NCBI RefSeq assembly: GCF_027942865.1
Contig: NC_134515.1
Coordinates: 21,102,227-21,166,226 of the forward strand
DNA length: 64,000 nt
DNA from: Odontesthes bonariensis
Taxonomy: Eukaryota > Chordata > Actinopteri > Atheriniformes > Atherinopsidae
Reading direction: 5' to 3'
Below are positions 1 through 13,400 of this stretch, piece by piece (within the stretch, counting starts at the first letter, position 1; every line of letters begins with the position of its first letter). The notes beneath the pieces were generated by a model, which was not told where the DNA came from, searched no databases, and was given only the letters and a program-made list of their open reading frames with translations. Both the position numbers and the translations under genes were made by a program.

Positions 1-1476
1 GTTTTTCTGGACTTGGTATGCCCAAATGAGTATCATGGAGGTTTATGGTGTGGCAAGTTTACACGTTTGCCGAAAAAAACTAGACCCCGTCGAGTTAAGA
101 TGCCAGAGATTTAAGAACTCCCAGGAAAAATGAAAATAAGCACTGTGTCCTACACCAGTGTCTCCAGAGATGCAGGAGAGGTGTTTCTGTGTGGGAAATC
201 CAAGACTCAGCATCATTACTTGCGTTAGAAATTGTTCATTTGGGGTGCTGTCAGACTGAGGTTAAGGAAGGTGTTGAATGTGGTCTGTGGATTACTGCAT
301 GTTCCTGTCAAGATTGAAACGAATCATCTTTGGACACATCACTGTTTACCTTGGAGGAGCACATCAGGTCCAAAAGTGTTTCAGTGTTTAGTGTTAAGTT
401 GTCCAGGGTGCCATTTGGAATATGTCTGGATTCTGCTGTCCTCTGTCTCAGGAGCTGATCTTGTTCAGGAAAGAATAAAAAACCCTTTTTGTGGCTCTGG
501 TATGCAATGTGATCCAATGATGTGAACCCAAATGATTAAGTTAAAGAAACTTAATAAGAAATCTTAAAGAACTTTTGGACAAATTTAAAATATGTTTGTG
601 TGGTTGCTGAGCAAATAGAGGGCCTGTCAGCAGGTTTCACTCCGCAGTGAGAATCCCATCTTGGCTCCAGTCTCAGCCAGGGTGTGCAGGGTGAGCGCGA
701 GGATGCACACACACCACAGTTCATGACCAGTATGTATGTTCAGTACAGAACGTAAAGATGGCGGCATTGTTCGCTCCTTGGAGATCATGTTAGTTTTCAT
801 ATGTAGATGCTAGTGGAGCTTGGCCAAACATGGTTAACTCCGGCCTGAACTGTCTATCAACCCCACCCCTTGTTGGACACGGTCCAACACCAGCGAAACA
901 CTTCTGGTGCAGTCCGGTCAAAATACAAAAGTGAGAGTGGATTAAAAATGTTTCGGATCAAACTGGAATCTTTCACTGGTGTATGAAGCTGTTTCTTTTT
1001 TGCGAGTGTTTCTTTATCTTCAAAATATACAGGTCTTTCTTTTTTGAGTGTTAGCAGACAGTTATGACAAGGAGAGGAGACGAGGAGGAGTGGGGCGTGT
1101 CTGTGTATTTCACGCTATGATGATTGAAGGCCTGTATTAACACTGTGAAAGTTTATTTTTTTTTTACCTTTCCACCTCCTCGATATTTCTTCCATCCTCT
1201 CACTTTCTCATTTCACCATTCACTCTGAGCCGGAGGCTGCGCTTTCTCTTCATATCAACAGCAGAGAAACTGTCAGTTTTTACTCTCAGTGTTCACAACC
1301 TCACATCCGAGAGTTTTCAGGAGTTGCATACTGTCTAAACTCTTCATTTGACTGCTCCTCACAAAGGTTCCTCCCTTTGGCACAGCCATCTGCATGTCGT
1401 GGATTTGCTTTTTCCTCTCTTCAGCACAGGTCTGAGGTAAAACTTTTGAACTTCTCTCCGATAGAAATAGCTTGAA
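1..1476. other. 5' flank / 5'UTR of the ECM2-like gene
   Basis: No coding exon was recognised here. Short open frames at 232-525 and on the opposite strand resemble no family I know. The stretch just before the start codon at 1477 is probably 5'UTR plus promoter. I saw no convincing TATA box and cannot place the transcription start. Confidence 0.4.
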
Positions 1477-4400
1477 ATGAGTCAACATTCAGGGATACAG
1501 GTGCAGCGGAAAATATGGATTGTGATCATTTGCCTGAGTGGCGCAATTTCATCGGTGCAAAGCCAAAACTCTTTGCATGACGTGAATGCAATATCACAAA
1601 TTCCCTCCGAGACACCTGAAGCAGAAGCCACCATTCATCCATCGGCGATTAACACAGGAAGGAAGTTGCAAGACACACATGTCACCGGTAAGCTTTTGCA
1701 ATTTTTCTGTTTGCATTCGCTCGCTCTTGGCCGGCAAATAATTTGTTCGCTGAAAACATTTGACGTGTTCTTGTTCATTCAAGAGGGTAATTATTGCAGT
1801 GTCTGTAATCTTTGTCCTGCTTTTGTTTTCTGGCGCTCTTGCCTTCCCGAAGAGGAGAGCGAGAATGAGCAGCCCCAAATAGACAAAGAATTAAGGATGG
1901 AGCAGGGAAAAGTTGATCTGAAAGAACTGGAGGCGGGAAGAGGAAAGAGAAGCGCCCGGAGCAGGAGGAAACATGCCCCTACAGTAGAAGCCATCGCATA
2001 TAGAATAGTAAGACTGCAGAAACACTGGAATTTACTGTGTGAATAAAGAGGCTTTTACCATTTTGTTTGAAACTGTGTTTGTTAGTATTTACTCAGCCCT
2101 TTGGTCAAACACCGGTTTCCTGCTGCTTATTGTAGGCAGGTTTGGGCCAACCTCTGATGGGCTGGAGACGGCGTGGAAAAGGAGAGATGGAGAGCAGCGC
2201 TCTCATGGCTGCCCTGAAGGAACTGCACGCAGAGAAGAGAAGGCTGCTGGATAACGGGAAGACACACGAGGAGGAGGAGGAGGAGGAGGAGGAGGACGAA
2301 GATGATGATGATGATGAGGATGAAGATGAGGAGGATGATGATGATGATGAGGAGGAAGAAGAGGTTTAAAGTTTTTGTATAATTGAAACAGTCCTTCTTT
2401 AATTCACAAAATCATCCATTTATGGTATTGAGTCATTTCTTTTTTCATTTCAGGAAGAGGAGGAGGAGGAAGAGGAGGAGGAAGAAGAGGAGGAGGAAGA
2501 GGAAGAAGAAGAAGAAGAAGAAGAAGAGGAGGAGGAGGAGGAGCCGACTGAGCTTCCCACCAATCAAACAGAAACACACTCCAACATTTCAGAGTGTCAG
2601 ACCACTGACAGAGAAATCAGCTGCAGAGGCATCGGCCTGACTCACCTGCCTGTCTTCCAGAACCTGGAGGTCACAAAGATAGACATGGCAGGTGTGTACA
2701 GTATGTGTGTCAGAGCATGACAGAATGGTTCAGAATGATGAAGGTGTAATCTGATACCTGCATTAATTGTACTTGGACGACCTCATTTTTTAGTCTCCCC
2801 ACAGGGTTTTTACTCACAGGGTTGATAGGCTGTCAAAGTTACTCTGGTACTGTACTTAACCACAGATATGTCAGCATAGCATGACAGGTTCAAGTGAGAT
2901 ACCTCATCACACTCATGTCAGAGGGCTTTACGATCCATATTCTCCGCTTACATATAAGACACATTGTTGTATGTCATTTTTTCTTTAAAGAGAACAACAT
3001 CGGAATCATCACTCCACAAACTTTCCTCGGCCTGACCAATCTGGACACACTGGACCTGAGCCACAACAAACTGGACGATGAGTCATTCAGCCAAAATCAG
3101 CTGTTTGTGAGTAACACTGCTTTCTCAAACTGGCGCCTGCCGACCCGCAGTTCCAGTTCAGCCTGCTCTGCCTGCAGTCGACAAGTTTTCCAACTGTAGG
3201 TTTTCCTTCCTGCATTGTCTTTCTTAATGCCTGTCTCCAGAAAACCTTGACCGTTTTTTTGTGAATCATCTTTTCTCCTCCAACATTGGAGGAAGAAGAG
3301 GTGGGGGGCCAGTTAAACACAAGACAAGTAAGAGAGCTTAAGAAAAAAGTAGAGTAGACACAAATGAGCAATCTTTTTTTTTTTTAACCAGGGTTTGTTT
3401 TTTGGTGAAAATGTCTGATCTATAAACTTGCTGGTAATAAAATCTGTTGAAAGAGAAAAAAAAACATTATATCACACACACAAGAAAGCTAAAATACATT
3501 ATATATATAAAAATATATGTGTTGGACTGAAGGTAAATATTCATTGGAATATTCAATATTCTATGATTTTCGTCCAGCCACATCTGGGCTGGACTTAAAA
3601 TCAACAAACATAACAAGAAAATGTCGGAAAAATTGAACAAATGTAAAAAATATGGATCTGCTATCTCACCCTTCAATCTTGTGTGTTTTGAGGAGCCTTT
3701 TTCTCCCTCTTACAGAGCATCTGCAGCCTGCTAAATGTGAATGAGTGAGTTTTATGAGTCACTTTAAATCTATTAAAATAAAAAGCAGACCTGACCCATC
3801 ATCATAAAAATAAAACTAGAGTGACGAAAAGGCATTAAACAAATCAACTCCAAGAATAACCTCCGGTATAACCTCTGAGTGATCACTGGCCAAACTCAGG
3901 TCCTGACCACACTGAGGCAGCCACCACGCTCTGACCAATTATTGCTTGCCACCACTGATATGCTGTCACGGCATTGGCTGGATGAGCCTGTTGGAAAACA
4001 GCTGCAGCCAATGATGCGTTGAATAAAAGGAAATTATTTTTGGAGGAATATATTTTTTTCATCATTTTCTCCTCACATTGCCATAATGACAGAGGAGTGA
4101 TGGACTGGCGAGAGGGTGAGTGCAGGGATTCTGTCCACTGCTACTCACACAACCACCACAGCAGCGCTCACTAAAACGCCACCCACAGTGGCTTTACTAA
4201 AAATACAGCATGATAAATGACATGGAGGAGATGCAGAGAATGGAAATGCTTTCATTTGGTGAATTTCTGTGAACTCAAGTTGGGATGAAAATTATGGACC
4301 AAGAGTCAAGTATCCATTTTGTATCTTTTATTGTCTTGGCCCGCTCAGCACTTTTTTTTTCTTTCTCCCCTGTATGTCATGCAGAACTTGAGTTCTCTGA

Positions 4401-7400
4401 AGAAACTAAATTTAGATGACAACCAGATCACCAGGATCCCAGCGTTGCCACCATCTCTGGAGGAACTCAAGATTAAGAAGAACAAGCTTAGCGCACTCAC
4501 CCCTCACTGCTTCAAAGGTACAGCTTGTGTCTCTGCAGATGAAGCAGACACTACAAAACACAATCTTGTACAAAAATGGTGATATTTCTCATTTCCCTTT
4601 TAGGTCTGATAAACCTACTGAACCTGGAGCTGGAGGAGAATATCCTTCACGAAGGCAGTGTGTCACCTTTAGCTTTTAGACCACTGCAGAAGCTTGTATA
4701 CCTGCAGCTGGAAAACAACCGCTTCCGTTCCCTCCCGCTGGGCCTTCCTTCATCTCTTCAGGTGTGCTTGTCTTGTCTCCTGTTCAATCAATAAAATGTT
4801 AAGTGGCACGAATCGAAATGTAGGAAATCTAACTTATTACAAATTTGGGCAAGTAAATGATATAACATTACTTGCTGAAGATGAGGAAAAACTTGAAAAT
4901 GCACAGTGTTTAGCACAAAGATTTGTATCCAGATCACTGCGAATGCTCCAAATAAGTTGCTCCTGTCTGTCTTTCTTGTTTAAAGGTTCTCAAAATGAAT
5001 GCAAATCTGATAGAAGAAGTGACAGAGGGGGCACTGAGGGACTGCATGCATTTGAGAGTCTTGGACCTGAGTCACAACTACATACACGAACAAAGCATCG
5101 CCACACATGCCTGGACCCGTCTGAAGTACGTACATCCATCCATCCATCCATCCATCCATCCAACCATCCAGTTTGATGTTTTGCAGTTCCTTAATATGCC
5201 ACAGGACGGCAGTCTACTCCCATTTTGGAACCCAAATAATATTGTGCCTGGGGCTTTTTAATTAAGTAACACATTCCCATCGATGAATAGAAAAAAAACA
5301 TTTTCAAATTGAGCGGTGATAATTTACGATTTCTATAATTAACCATTGCAGGCTGACACTGTTTTTCATTAGAAATCAGCACTGCCTCTCCTGCACTATG
5401 TCTGACATCAATAAGTCTTCTCTACAAAGACAGACATTTACTCTCTCTTTCTTCTCGTCAGACTCTCACTCACAGACACACACAGGAATTCTCACATATC
5501 ACACAAATTATGACGGCTGACTTTGTGCACTTAGATGAGCAGGCGTGTGGTTGAGAGCTTTAGGGCAACTTGTGTGCCTGTATGTGTGTTTGTGTGTTTA
5601 AATATAGTGAATTCCGGTGGGTTTTACTTTGCTCCCTGGGATCCTTGCGAACCACAGTGGGAGCTTCAGGGAAAACTTGGGAAGAGGGAATGTGGACGAG
5701 GGAGTGCAAGAGAGGCAATTGTGGAGACTTTGTATGAGCTGCATGGAGTACAAAGTTATAAAGTTGAGAGGGTATAATCAGGAGAAATTTAACTGAAGAA
5801 ATGTTTGGATCTTGTAATCGTGGATGGAAAGCTGTAGAAAAAAAACGAAAAAAAAAAACTTTAAGAGATCACGGTTCACTGAAAACCATTTAAACAGGCT
5901 TTCCAGAGATTTAATTTGAATTCTGACTCCAGTAATATTCGATTCCTGACACTTGACCTAGTTAGTTGTAAAAGCAGCAACATTCCCACTGATACTCCAG
6001 ACTTATTAGCTGATCCTCCGTTTTACGAGCTTCCCTCAGCTCTGCATAGACACCAAATTACAAACCAATGCAGGCCGCCCTGAACTCTACTCCACAGAAT
6101 AGGGTCACTAATAAGAATGATGCAAAGGAAGAATTCTACATTTGTTAGAATTGTCTGCTATTCTGCAGACTTATAATAGCAAAAAGTATGTAGAACCATC
6201 ACTGCAGAGGTGTTTTCATGAGACAATTCCTCTGAGGCATGTGACGAAATGGGGCAAGGCAGGAAAGTAGGGACAAACAAAATGAAAAATATATTGCTTA
6301 ATGCTGTGTGCTGTTTCTAGTTAGTGGGTGCCTCTGTTCCCTGTGACGGAGTCAGTGTTTTTGTTCTCCCCTGCAGTTGCTGCAGCTGGCAGATACTGGA
6401 GTTTTACAACTGGGGAAACTGGACCTGGGAAATGTTTCAGGCAGATTAGGTGATCTGCTAGAATCAAACTTCATCATATGTTCTCATAAATAGTGTTTAC
6501 TGTGGCAGGCAAAAATATTTATTAGACATATGCAAATAAAATGTGATTTAATTTCCAAAAGATATAAAGTTACATTTGAATTTTGTCATTCAGAGTTAAA
6601 AATAAAAAAAAGGAAAAGAATCTGGAGTGAAATGTGGGCACCATGCATGGTCAGTATTTAGAAAACAACCCTGAAGGCAAATCTTGTAAATGTTTTTTGG
6701 AGCCAGCGATTGTTCTCGTTTTGTAGATTTCGTAAAAGTCTCCCAGTTCTGTGAGATCCTTGAGTTGTCTTGTGAGACTTGTGTTTTTTCGAGGTCTTTC
6801 CCTATTCTCTACAATGTTTAAGGTCAGGAGACAATAAAAGTCACAAGAAAACCTTCAACTTGCACCTCTAAGATAGGACATAACACCTTCAGGGTGGGTT
6901 TCCCCTCTTATAGAAGACATTTGACATCTTGAGCCATTTTAGAGACGGTGTGATGTCTGCCACCACAATCTGCTTCTGTTCGGCTGAATCCATTCTGCAA
7001 TCATACGAGGGAAACATTCCCAACGCTGCCAAGCCCTAAGCGTGATAGATCCACCCCTAAGCTTAACAGACAGAGAGGTTTCTATTTTATGAAACTCAAG
7101 ACTTATTTCCAGAATATATCATGGTTTGGTGGTGAAACTCAAAGAAGGTTACCAATGATTCCTCTAATAAGGTAGGTCATATTTTTGCAGGGACTGCTGC
7201 AGAGTCGAATGGTGCAGACTCTGGAGTCTATCAACATGTCGATCAATTCATTCATTTTCACAGTGCTAGTCAGCTGCTTAAAGGAGCTTGTGACTATTTT
7301 TTGGTGGGACAAAATCTGAGCGGGCAGAGTTTGTATAAACCTTTGAAATTTGCATCACTTTGCCTTTTTTTTTTTTTAAAGTAATGAATGTATACAAAGT

Positions 7401-10400
7401 ACAGCTCTAACAAGCTAATCAAAGTCTGAGACCTTCGTCTGGGAGCTGAGATCTCTAGGAGGAGCCACACTTTTGCATGGAACAATTTTACAAAACAACA
7501 ATAATACAATAATTACTTTTATTTATACTTTTTTGGAGATTCTTTGACCCACTCGACTATTCAATCAGAAAACAGTTGTTTGCCACTGTACGTGGACATT
7601 GTTTAGTGCACGTGTCATAGTTGTATTGTCATCCAGATTCCAGGTTTCTTAGATCAGTCTCGTGTTGTTGTTGGGTTGTTCTGTAGGTGTCTTCACATTT
7701 GCTGTCACAGTTCATACGTCATATATGCATATGAACAAGTTATGCATATGTCCTCAAAACTGTACGTAAGTACGCTTAAGTAAGTGCACAATTCTTGTTC
7801 TATGCAGTATCCCTCTATATGCCAAAATAACTGTGTATTTTTTAATTACATATCTTACTTTAGATGACATTTCAAATGCAGGAATTTTATTTGTGATGCA
7901 GTGTTTTCTACTTTGGTATGTTTACATTTATTTATGTTACCTATCCAAATTCCTTTTCCACCTATGTCGACATTTGAGCCCCACTTTTTGTGTGTGTCTG
8001 CGTCTAACCAGATACTAGCGTTATGCAAGCTGGTCGTGCAGTAGCATACAAATACAATCAGCCATCTCTGACTTTCCTCAGGGGCAAAACAGCAGCCTTT
8101 AAACACACAGCTGCATACTTCTAAGCGCACACCTGCCCGTTCATCTCCTCCTGCTTTGTTATAAACTTGTCGGCTCAAATTAATGCTTTAAATGCCTTCA
8201 TATCTGCTCCATCCCGAGTCAGTCAAACCCTGCTGCCAGCCAAGAAACCTGACACAACAGTCCACAATAAAAACCAGAGTGTGTTATGAATTATTTATAC
8301 TCATTAAAGCTACATAAACACCCATGTCTGAAATGACAAAATTTTATGGATGATGTGTTTTCAGTTGTTGATTTTTATATATGCCATCAAACATTTTTAT
8401 TGGGAAAATAATTGTAATCTGATTTGTGTGTGTGTGTGTGTGTTGGTTCTGCAGCTTAATATAACAGCCTTAAATGGGTCATCACATTGCGTATGTTTAA
8501 GTCTGGCAGACAGGATGTTGTGGGAGATTTATGCAGATTTTTCAGCACTGCAGGCTCAGACTGACTGCATGGAAGTGCAAGTTCGGTGATCATCGCACCA
8601 AAGTTGTGGGTGTAGTTCTGTGCTGCGATGTGTCTCCGCCTGATAGGACTTGTACTGGAAGTTCTTGTTGTATTTGGCCCAGGACCAGGTTTTGTAACAA
8701 GCTTACATAAATAAGAAAACAAGGAGTAGAGCACATGCCGTTACACATTATCACCAGTGGCGATTCTAGAGATTTATACATGGGGTGGTAGAGGGGTGGC
8801 AGGCATATATTGTGGGGTGGCAATTTTTTTTTAGGAAGCCCATCGTACTTTGTACTTTATATGAGCCCATATACAACAGTTTTTTTCAACACCCAAGTGT
8901 GATAAATTCAATATTTGATCTACATACATGAGCATTCCACTTTTTAGTATATTAAAACAGTGTTTCCCTTGGGATTATTGTAGCAGCAGAAATGTTTTCC
9001 CCCCATTAACAATAACAAAATATGTATATCAACTGATTGCTATTCAGTATCAAATTTACAGAAGCTGTATGTGACGATTGCTGTGCTGTGCAGCAAATCT
9101 CTTAACAAACTCATCCAAATCTAATTTTTTTGCACGTTTAGACTCAATCTCAAACTGAGAATTGCTAAACCTGAGTCTGTTCTCTGACGTAGTTGAACGC
9201 AGTTGATTTTTGATGAGTTTAAGAGCTGAAAAACTCCTGTATGGTTCCAAAAAACACGGAAATTCTGCTAGCCTTAGCCACCACTAGCATATTAGCCAAC
9301 GCCAACTAGCAGACTTTTTAAGAACGGTTCATAGAACAAAAATGATATGAAATGCCACAACTTCAATTGGTTTCAGCTCAATATGTCAAAGGCTAGCCAG
9401 TAGCTAGCTAGTTATCAACGTTATTCAGTTAGGTAGCGCCAGCTATAGTTACCGAACTGGCTTGAAAAGCTATCTTGTGGCTAACCGTGACATGAGGTAA
9501 AACGTAGCTAGTGGTTATCTGGAGATTTTCTTGTGCAAATCCGTTTCATGAATGAGACCCGAACTGGCTTGAAAATAATAATACTACTGTAGTGACTTCA
9601 CGGAGGCTCTGAGACAGGCGGTTGCCGAACTGCTCTTTATTAAGTTTTACACTAGCAGTACAATCACAGAACACGGGTGACTCTGTCCTGCTCCGCAACC
9701 AACCCCAGGAGAGCACCAGACCTGCACACTGACTGGCCCACGCCCACTCCTCTCCCTAATCACCAGCCCACACCTGAGTGACATGACCTGCGGTCCAGTG
9801 ATTGACAGGGAGAGGAGGAAACAAGCCAGTCCGTGTGCTTTTACCTTAATTCTGGGTCGTTACAATACTTTTATTTTGTACAGCGCCTTCTATCTATGAG
9901 GAATTATAAACGTTTCGAAACCATATTACACTTTGATGAATGTATCATGATTTTGTGTGAATGACAATTTATTTTCGCTGCGTTTGAACAACAGGATTAC
10001 GATATACATTTGTGGTCAAATATGTACCGCATTTTTATGGGTGGGTGAAGTCACACTCTGAAGTAGACCTGCGCTGTGGGTTACAGGGGGCTGGTGACCG
10101 TGATCTGGACTTCACTTCAATGAATCACTCCAACTTTACTTAAACTATAGTTGTTACTTCTTCAAATGGGTTGAAGACACGGACAAGAGGCTCCTCACTG
10201 TCAAAGTCACCACAACTTCAGAGTCCGGCTTCAAACGTTCACTTCATGTGCTAGGTTTTGACATACAGCAGGATAAATTAGCTGCTAGCCTACTGCTGTC
10301 TGTATCCTACTCATGAAAGTACCCAACTTTCGAGAAACGTATGCTGCTCCTGTCCTGAACGGTTTCATATTCAATTTATCCTGTTAGCAACAACAAAAAA

Positions 10401-13400
10401 GAAACTGACTAACTGGTTTGCAGGCTGCGGTTTTAGCTAAAACGTGTGCCCTCCTCTCGTCTTTTAGCTGTTCCTCTTACATAAAGTTTGCTGAATAAAG
10501 TTCCCCTGCACACTCAGAGCAAATTACGACATAAATCATTATATTACCATACCTTATTGTATGAATCCGATAAATCCAGTTAATGGATGCAGGCTCTCTG
10601 ATCCTGTTTCGCGGGAGCTGCAGGTGACAGGCAGTGTTCATCTCGCGTTGACTACTGAGCAGGGTTGCCAGATGTTGAACGATAAAATAAGCCATAGCCG
10701 CCCAGACCTGCATGGTCACTCGAAAAACTGATCAGAAATCAGCTGTCTGCAGCATCAGTCCGACCATTATTGTGTTAGTTCAAAATGTAAAACTGATCCG
10801 TCAGCCAGCCATCACCATTGACTGACAGCGTTTCTCTTGTTTGTTGTGTGGACGAACTTGATCAATTACCTATCAGATCTAGGGTGGCCATCGGGGTGAC
10901 CAATGACATTTCAGTGGTGGCCCTGGCCACCCTTGGCCACTACCTAAAATCGCCATTGATTATCACGCCAGCGTTGCTAAAATATCACACAGATGTCAAA
11001 ATAAAGCCACAAAATGAAGCCAAAATGAAGCCACTGGATTTAAGCGATCTCTGGTTCGCATCCAAAGATTTCCTCAAGGGTTACAAACACATCTTATTTG
11101 CAATCGTAGCATGAATCCAAATACTCACAGTGAGGACACAAAGTATGGGTGCAGTAAATTGTTAAAGCCTTAGCTTTAAATAATTCAAATATGCTTCAGT
11201 CTGTTTGCAATCCATTTGACAAATGGTGTTAAATGCTTCCAGATATTATTCAGTTTCAATAAATTCAGCACACATAGGAGCACACATGCTGCTTTAATAA
11301 ATCTGAAGTCATGTCCTGCCATCATGGATCCATCACTGCACTTTTAAGTCCAGGCTAAGTCTTTTTTTTGCTTACTTGGCACAGCCGCTCTCTCTGGCGT
11401 ACCTTTCCTGGCGTGGTTGCCAAAGTTCCTCAACCAGCATGCATAGCGCTGTGCCAAGCCCACAGATGGAAATGTGTATATCTTGTATATTGTAATTGTA
11501 CTTTTTCTTCTTAAGGCAAGCAGAATTTAAGCTTGATCACACCTATTTGCACAAAACCATGGACATCCTTATTTGTGTACACAGAAACATGTGGTTTGCC
11601 TCTTCTTGAACATTCTGGAAATGAAGTAATACTGAGTAATAATCTTGCAGATTGACTTTCTGTTTGAACATACAAGACGTGTTACAAAATTAGGATTTTT
11701 AAAATGAATTTTTACACCTTCAGACATGTCTTTCTGAATCTGTCTGTGAGGGTGTTTACTTGTCTGTGTACAACAGAATTTCTGCTGCAAGTCATCTTGC
11801 ATGCACACTAGTGTACATGGGTGTGTTTGTGTGTAGGTGCCAGTGGGTGGGAGTGAAGAGGGTGGAGGAAGAGAGGACTGTGTGTCCTTTTGCTCATTAA
11901 TACCATGTGGAGCTCCAAGCAGTGGCGGACTGCTGCTGAGCTTCCTGGCAAATTTTTAGAATACAAATCAACAACAGAAAACTGGTCTGAACTGGTACAG
12001 AGACACAAGGGGGATGATATATTTGAGGTTTGATTTTCAAGAGGAAACTATTTTTTTCAAAAGTCATATTTCTGCAATGCATATGCAGCTTAAAGAGTGC
12101 AAGAGGTGCCTTTTGTGGTTGCTTGTTTCGAGTTAAATCTGTTTTCGTGCTCTTTCTCCTCTGAGTCTTAAGTTTGGATTCAGTAACTTATTTATGATTA
12201 TCCTTAGCTGATGTTTTATTGCCGCTTTTTAAGCAGAAAGGAATCCTAAAGTTCCCCAAAGTCACATCTGGACTTTGTGTGACCACATTGAAGGAGGAGA
12301 ACTCCCTGCTTATGCTGAGTTGTAATGTTTTACCCCCAAATGATCAGAAATGGTCAGATCCCCCCAAATGCCTTTTATGGATTTTTATTGTCACCTGTCA
12401 TCTAGCTGATTGAACTGCAGAAACACCCCATTTCAACTGTCCTCAGCATTCATCACCTCTCAGTCTCGTCCTACCTGTTGACACCCCTTTCATTTGTCTG
12501 TGTAGTCATTTGTTAGCCACCGGAGTGCGTTTTAGACTTTTGCTTGTTTAGTGGGGTCAGTGAAGAGCATAAAATGAGTTTCCTTGCTGTCAACTGTGCT
12601 GTAAACTCACAACATCTGTGTGGGATCTTTTAGCAAATATACTGAACCCCTGTGCTGCATCTTCGCCTCAGGCCCCACACATCTGCTCCTGTCATTCATT
12701 CTGTTTCCTGCAAACCAAACCAAATACTTTCATTCTCGTTATCTGCAACTCTGCCACAAATCGCCTCTTAAATTGCCATGCTCTCTTACATCGCACCTCC
12801 CGGGGTCCATTATTTTCTCTCTGGGTGTTCCTTTTTATTCCTCCACAGCTTTGCCTGCCCAGCAGCGCTATCCAGGAGTCCAGTAACTATTAAACATCCT
12901 CCTAGAGACCTGTAAAAGATTACATGCTGACATCACTATTCTGACTCCTCAATATTTAGGCATTCATTTTGTTCCTAAAAGTCAACTGTAAAAGTAAACA
13001 TTTCACTTAGCCTTTAATTAAATTCCACATTTTTGAGGATAATGAAAATCTTTCTTCGTAAGGTGTTATGGCATGTCAGTCTGGACCGGAGTGGCTGACT
13101 GACCGATTGGCCAACAAAGCATTCTATAGCTGCATGACGAATACAGTCTTCAAGTATTTAGGTTAAATCATGATTTTTCTGTCTGTTTTTTTTTTCTCTC
13201 AGATCCCTGGAAGCTTTGGAACTGTCCCACAACCATTTCACCTCAGTCCCAATGTATTTGCCGCGTCCTCTCCGTAAACTCACCCTCCAACACAACAACA
13301 TCAGTCACATTCCTGCCTTCACATTCCGTCACCTGCGGCCTGGCCTACAGTCTCTCCATCTATCCCATAATGCATTGAGCAATGAGGGCGTGGTGCAATT

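Larger units (their letters stand above)
8747..10966. mobile_element. hAT-superfamily DNA transposon, 2.2 kb, with 8-bp target site duplication
   Basis: The element spans 8755-10958 (2204 bp). Its ends are imperfect terminal inverted repeats: left CAGTGGCGATTCTAG, right (reverse complement) CAATGGCGATTTTAG, 13 of 15 identical. It is flanked by perfect 8-bp direct repeats ATTATCAC at 8747-8754 and 10959-10966. An 8-bp duplication and CAGTGGCG-type ends are hallmarks of hAT elements. A remnant of transposase lies inside on the minus strand. The element is too short, and its reading frame too broken, to be autonomous. Confidence 0.9.
5126..13202 (+). other. Intron 8 of the ECM2-like gene (8.1 kb)
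   Basis: This intron separates LRR exons 8 and 9. It begins with an (ATCC)n microsatellite right after the splice donor (5130-5165). It then holds a degraded Tc1-type relic (6640-7140), a short (TG)n at 8427-8443, and a complete hAT insertion (8755-10958). From about 10,970 to 13,200 I see no repeat or gene, except a 21-bp segment at 12356-12376 that is identical to part of exon 10. Confidence 0.75.

Noticed and set aside
1785-1850. Cysteine-containing stretch considered as a von Willebrand C domain piece
   Set aside because: It lies in intron 1 between good splice sites and its spacing does not fit a VWC domain. Reported only as a possible retained intron.
2383-2640. Open frame with a long Arg/Lys run
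   Set aside because: It is exon 4 of the ECM2-like gene read in the wrong frame; the Glu frame fits both splice junctions and the LRR continuation.
5130-5165. Tandem ATCC repeats as a CRISPR-like array
   Set aside because: Four-base units without spacers; a plain microsatellite in an animal intron.
4694-5176. 160-codon open frame
   Set aside because: It overlaps exons 7 and 8 of the ECM2-like gene out of frame and shows no family motif.
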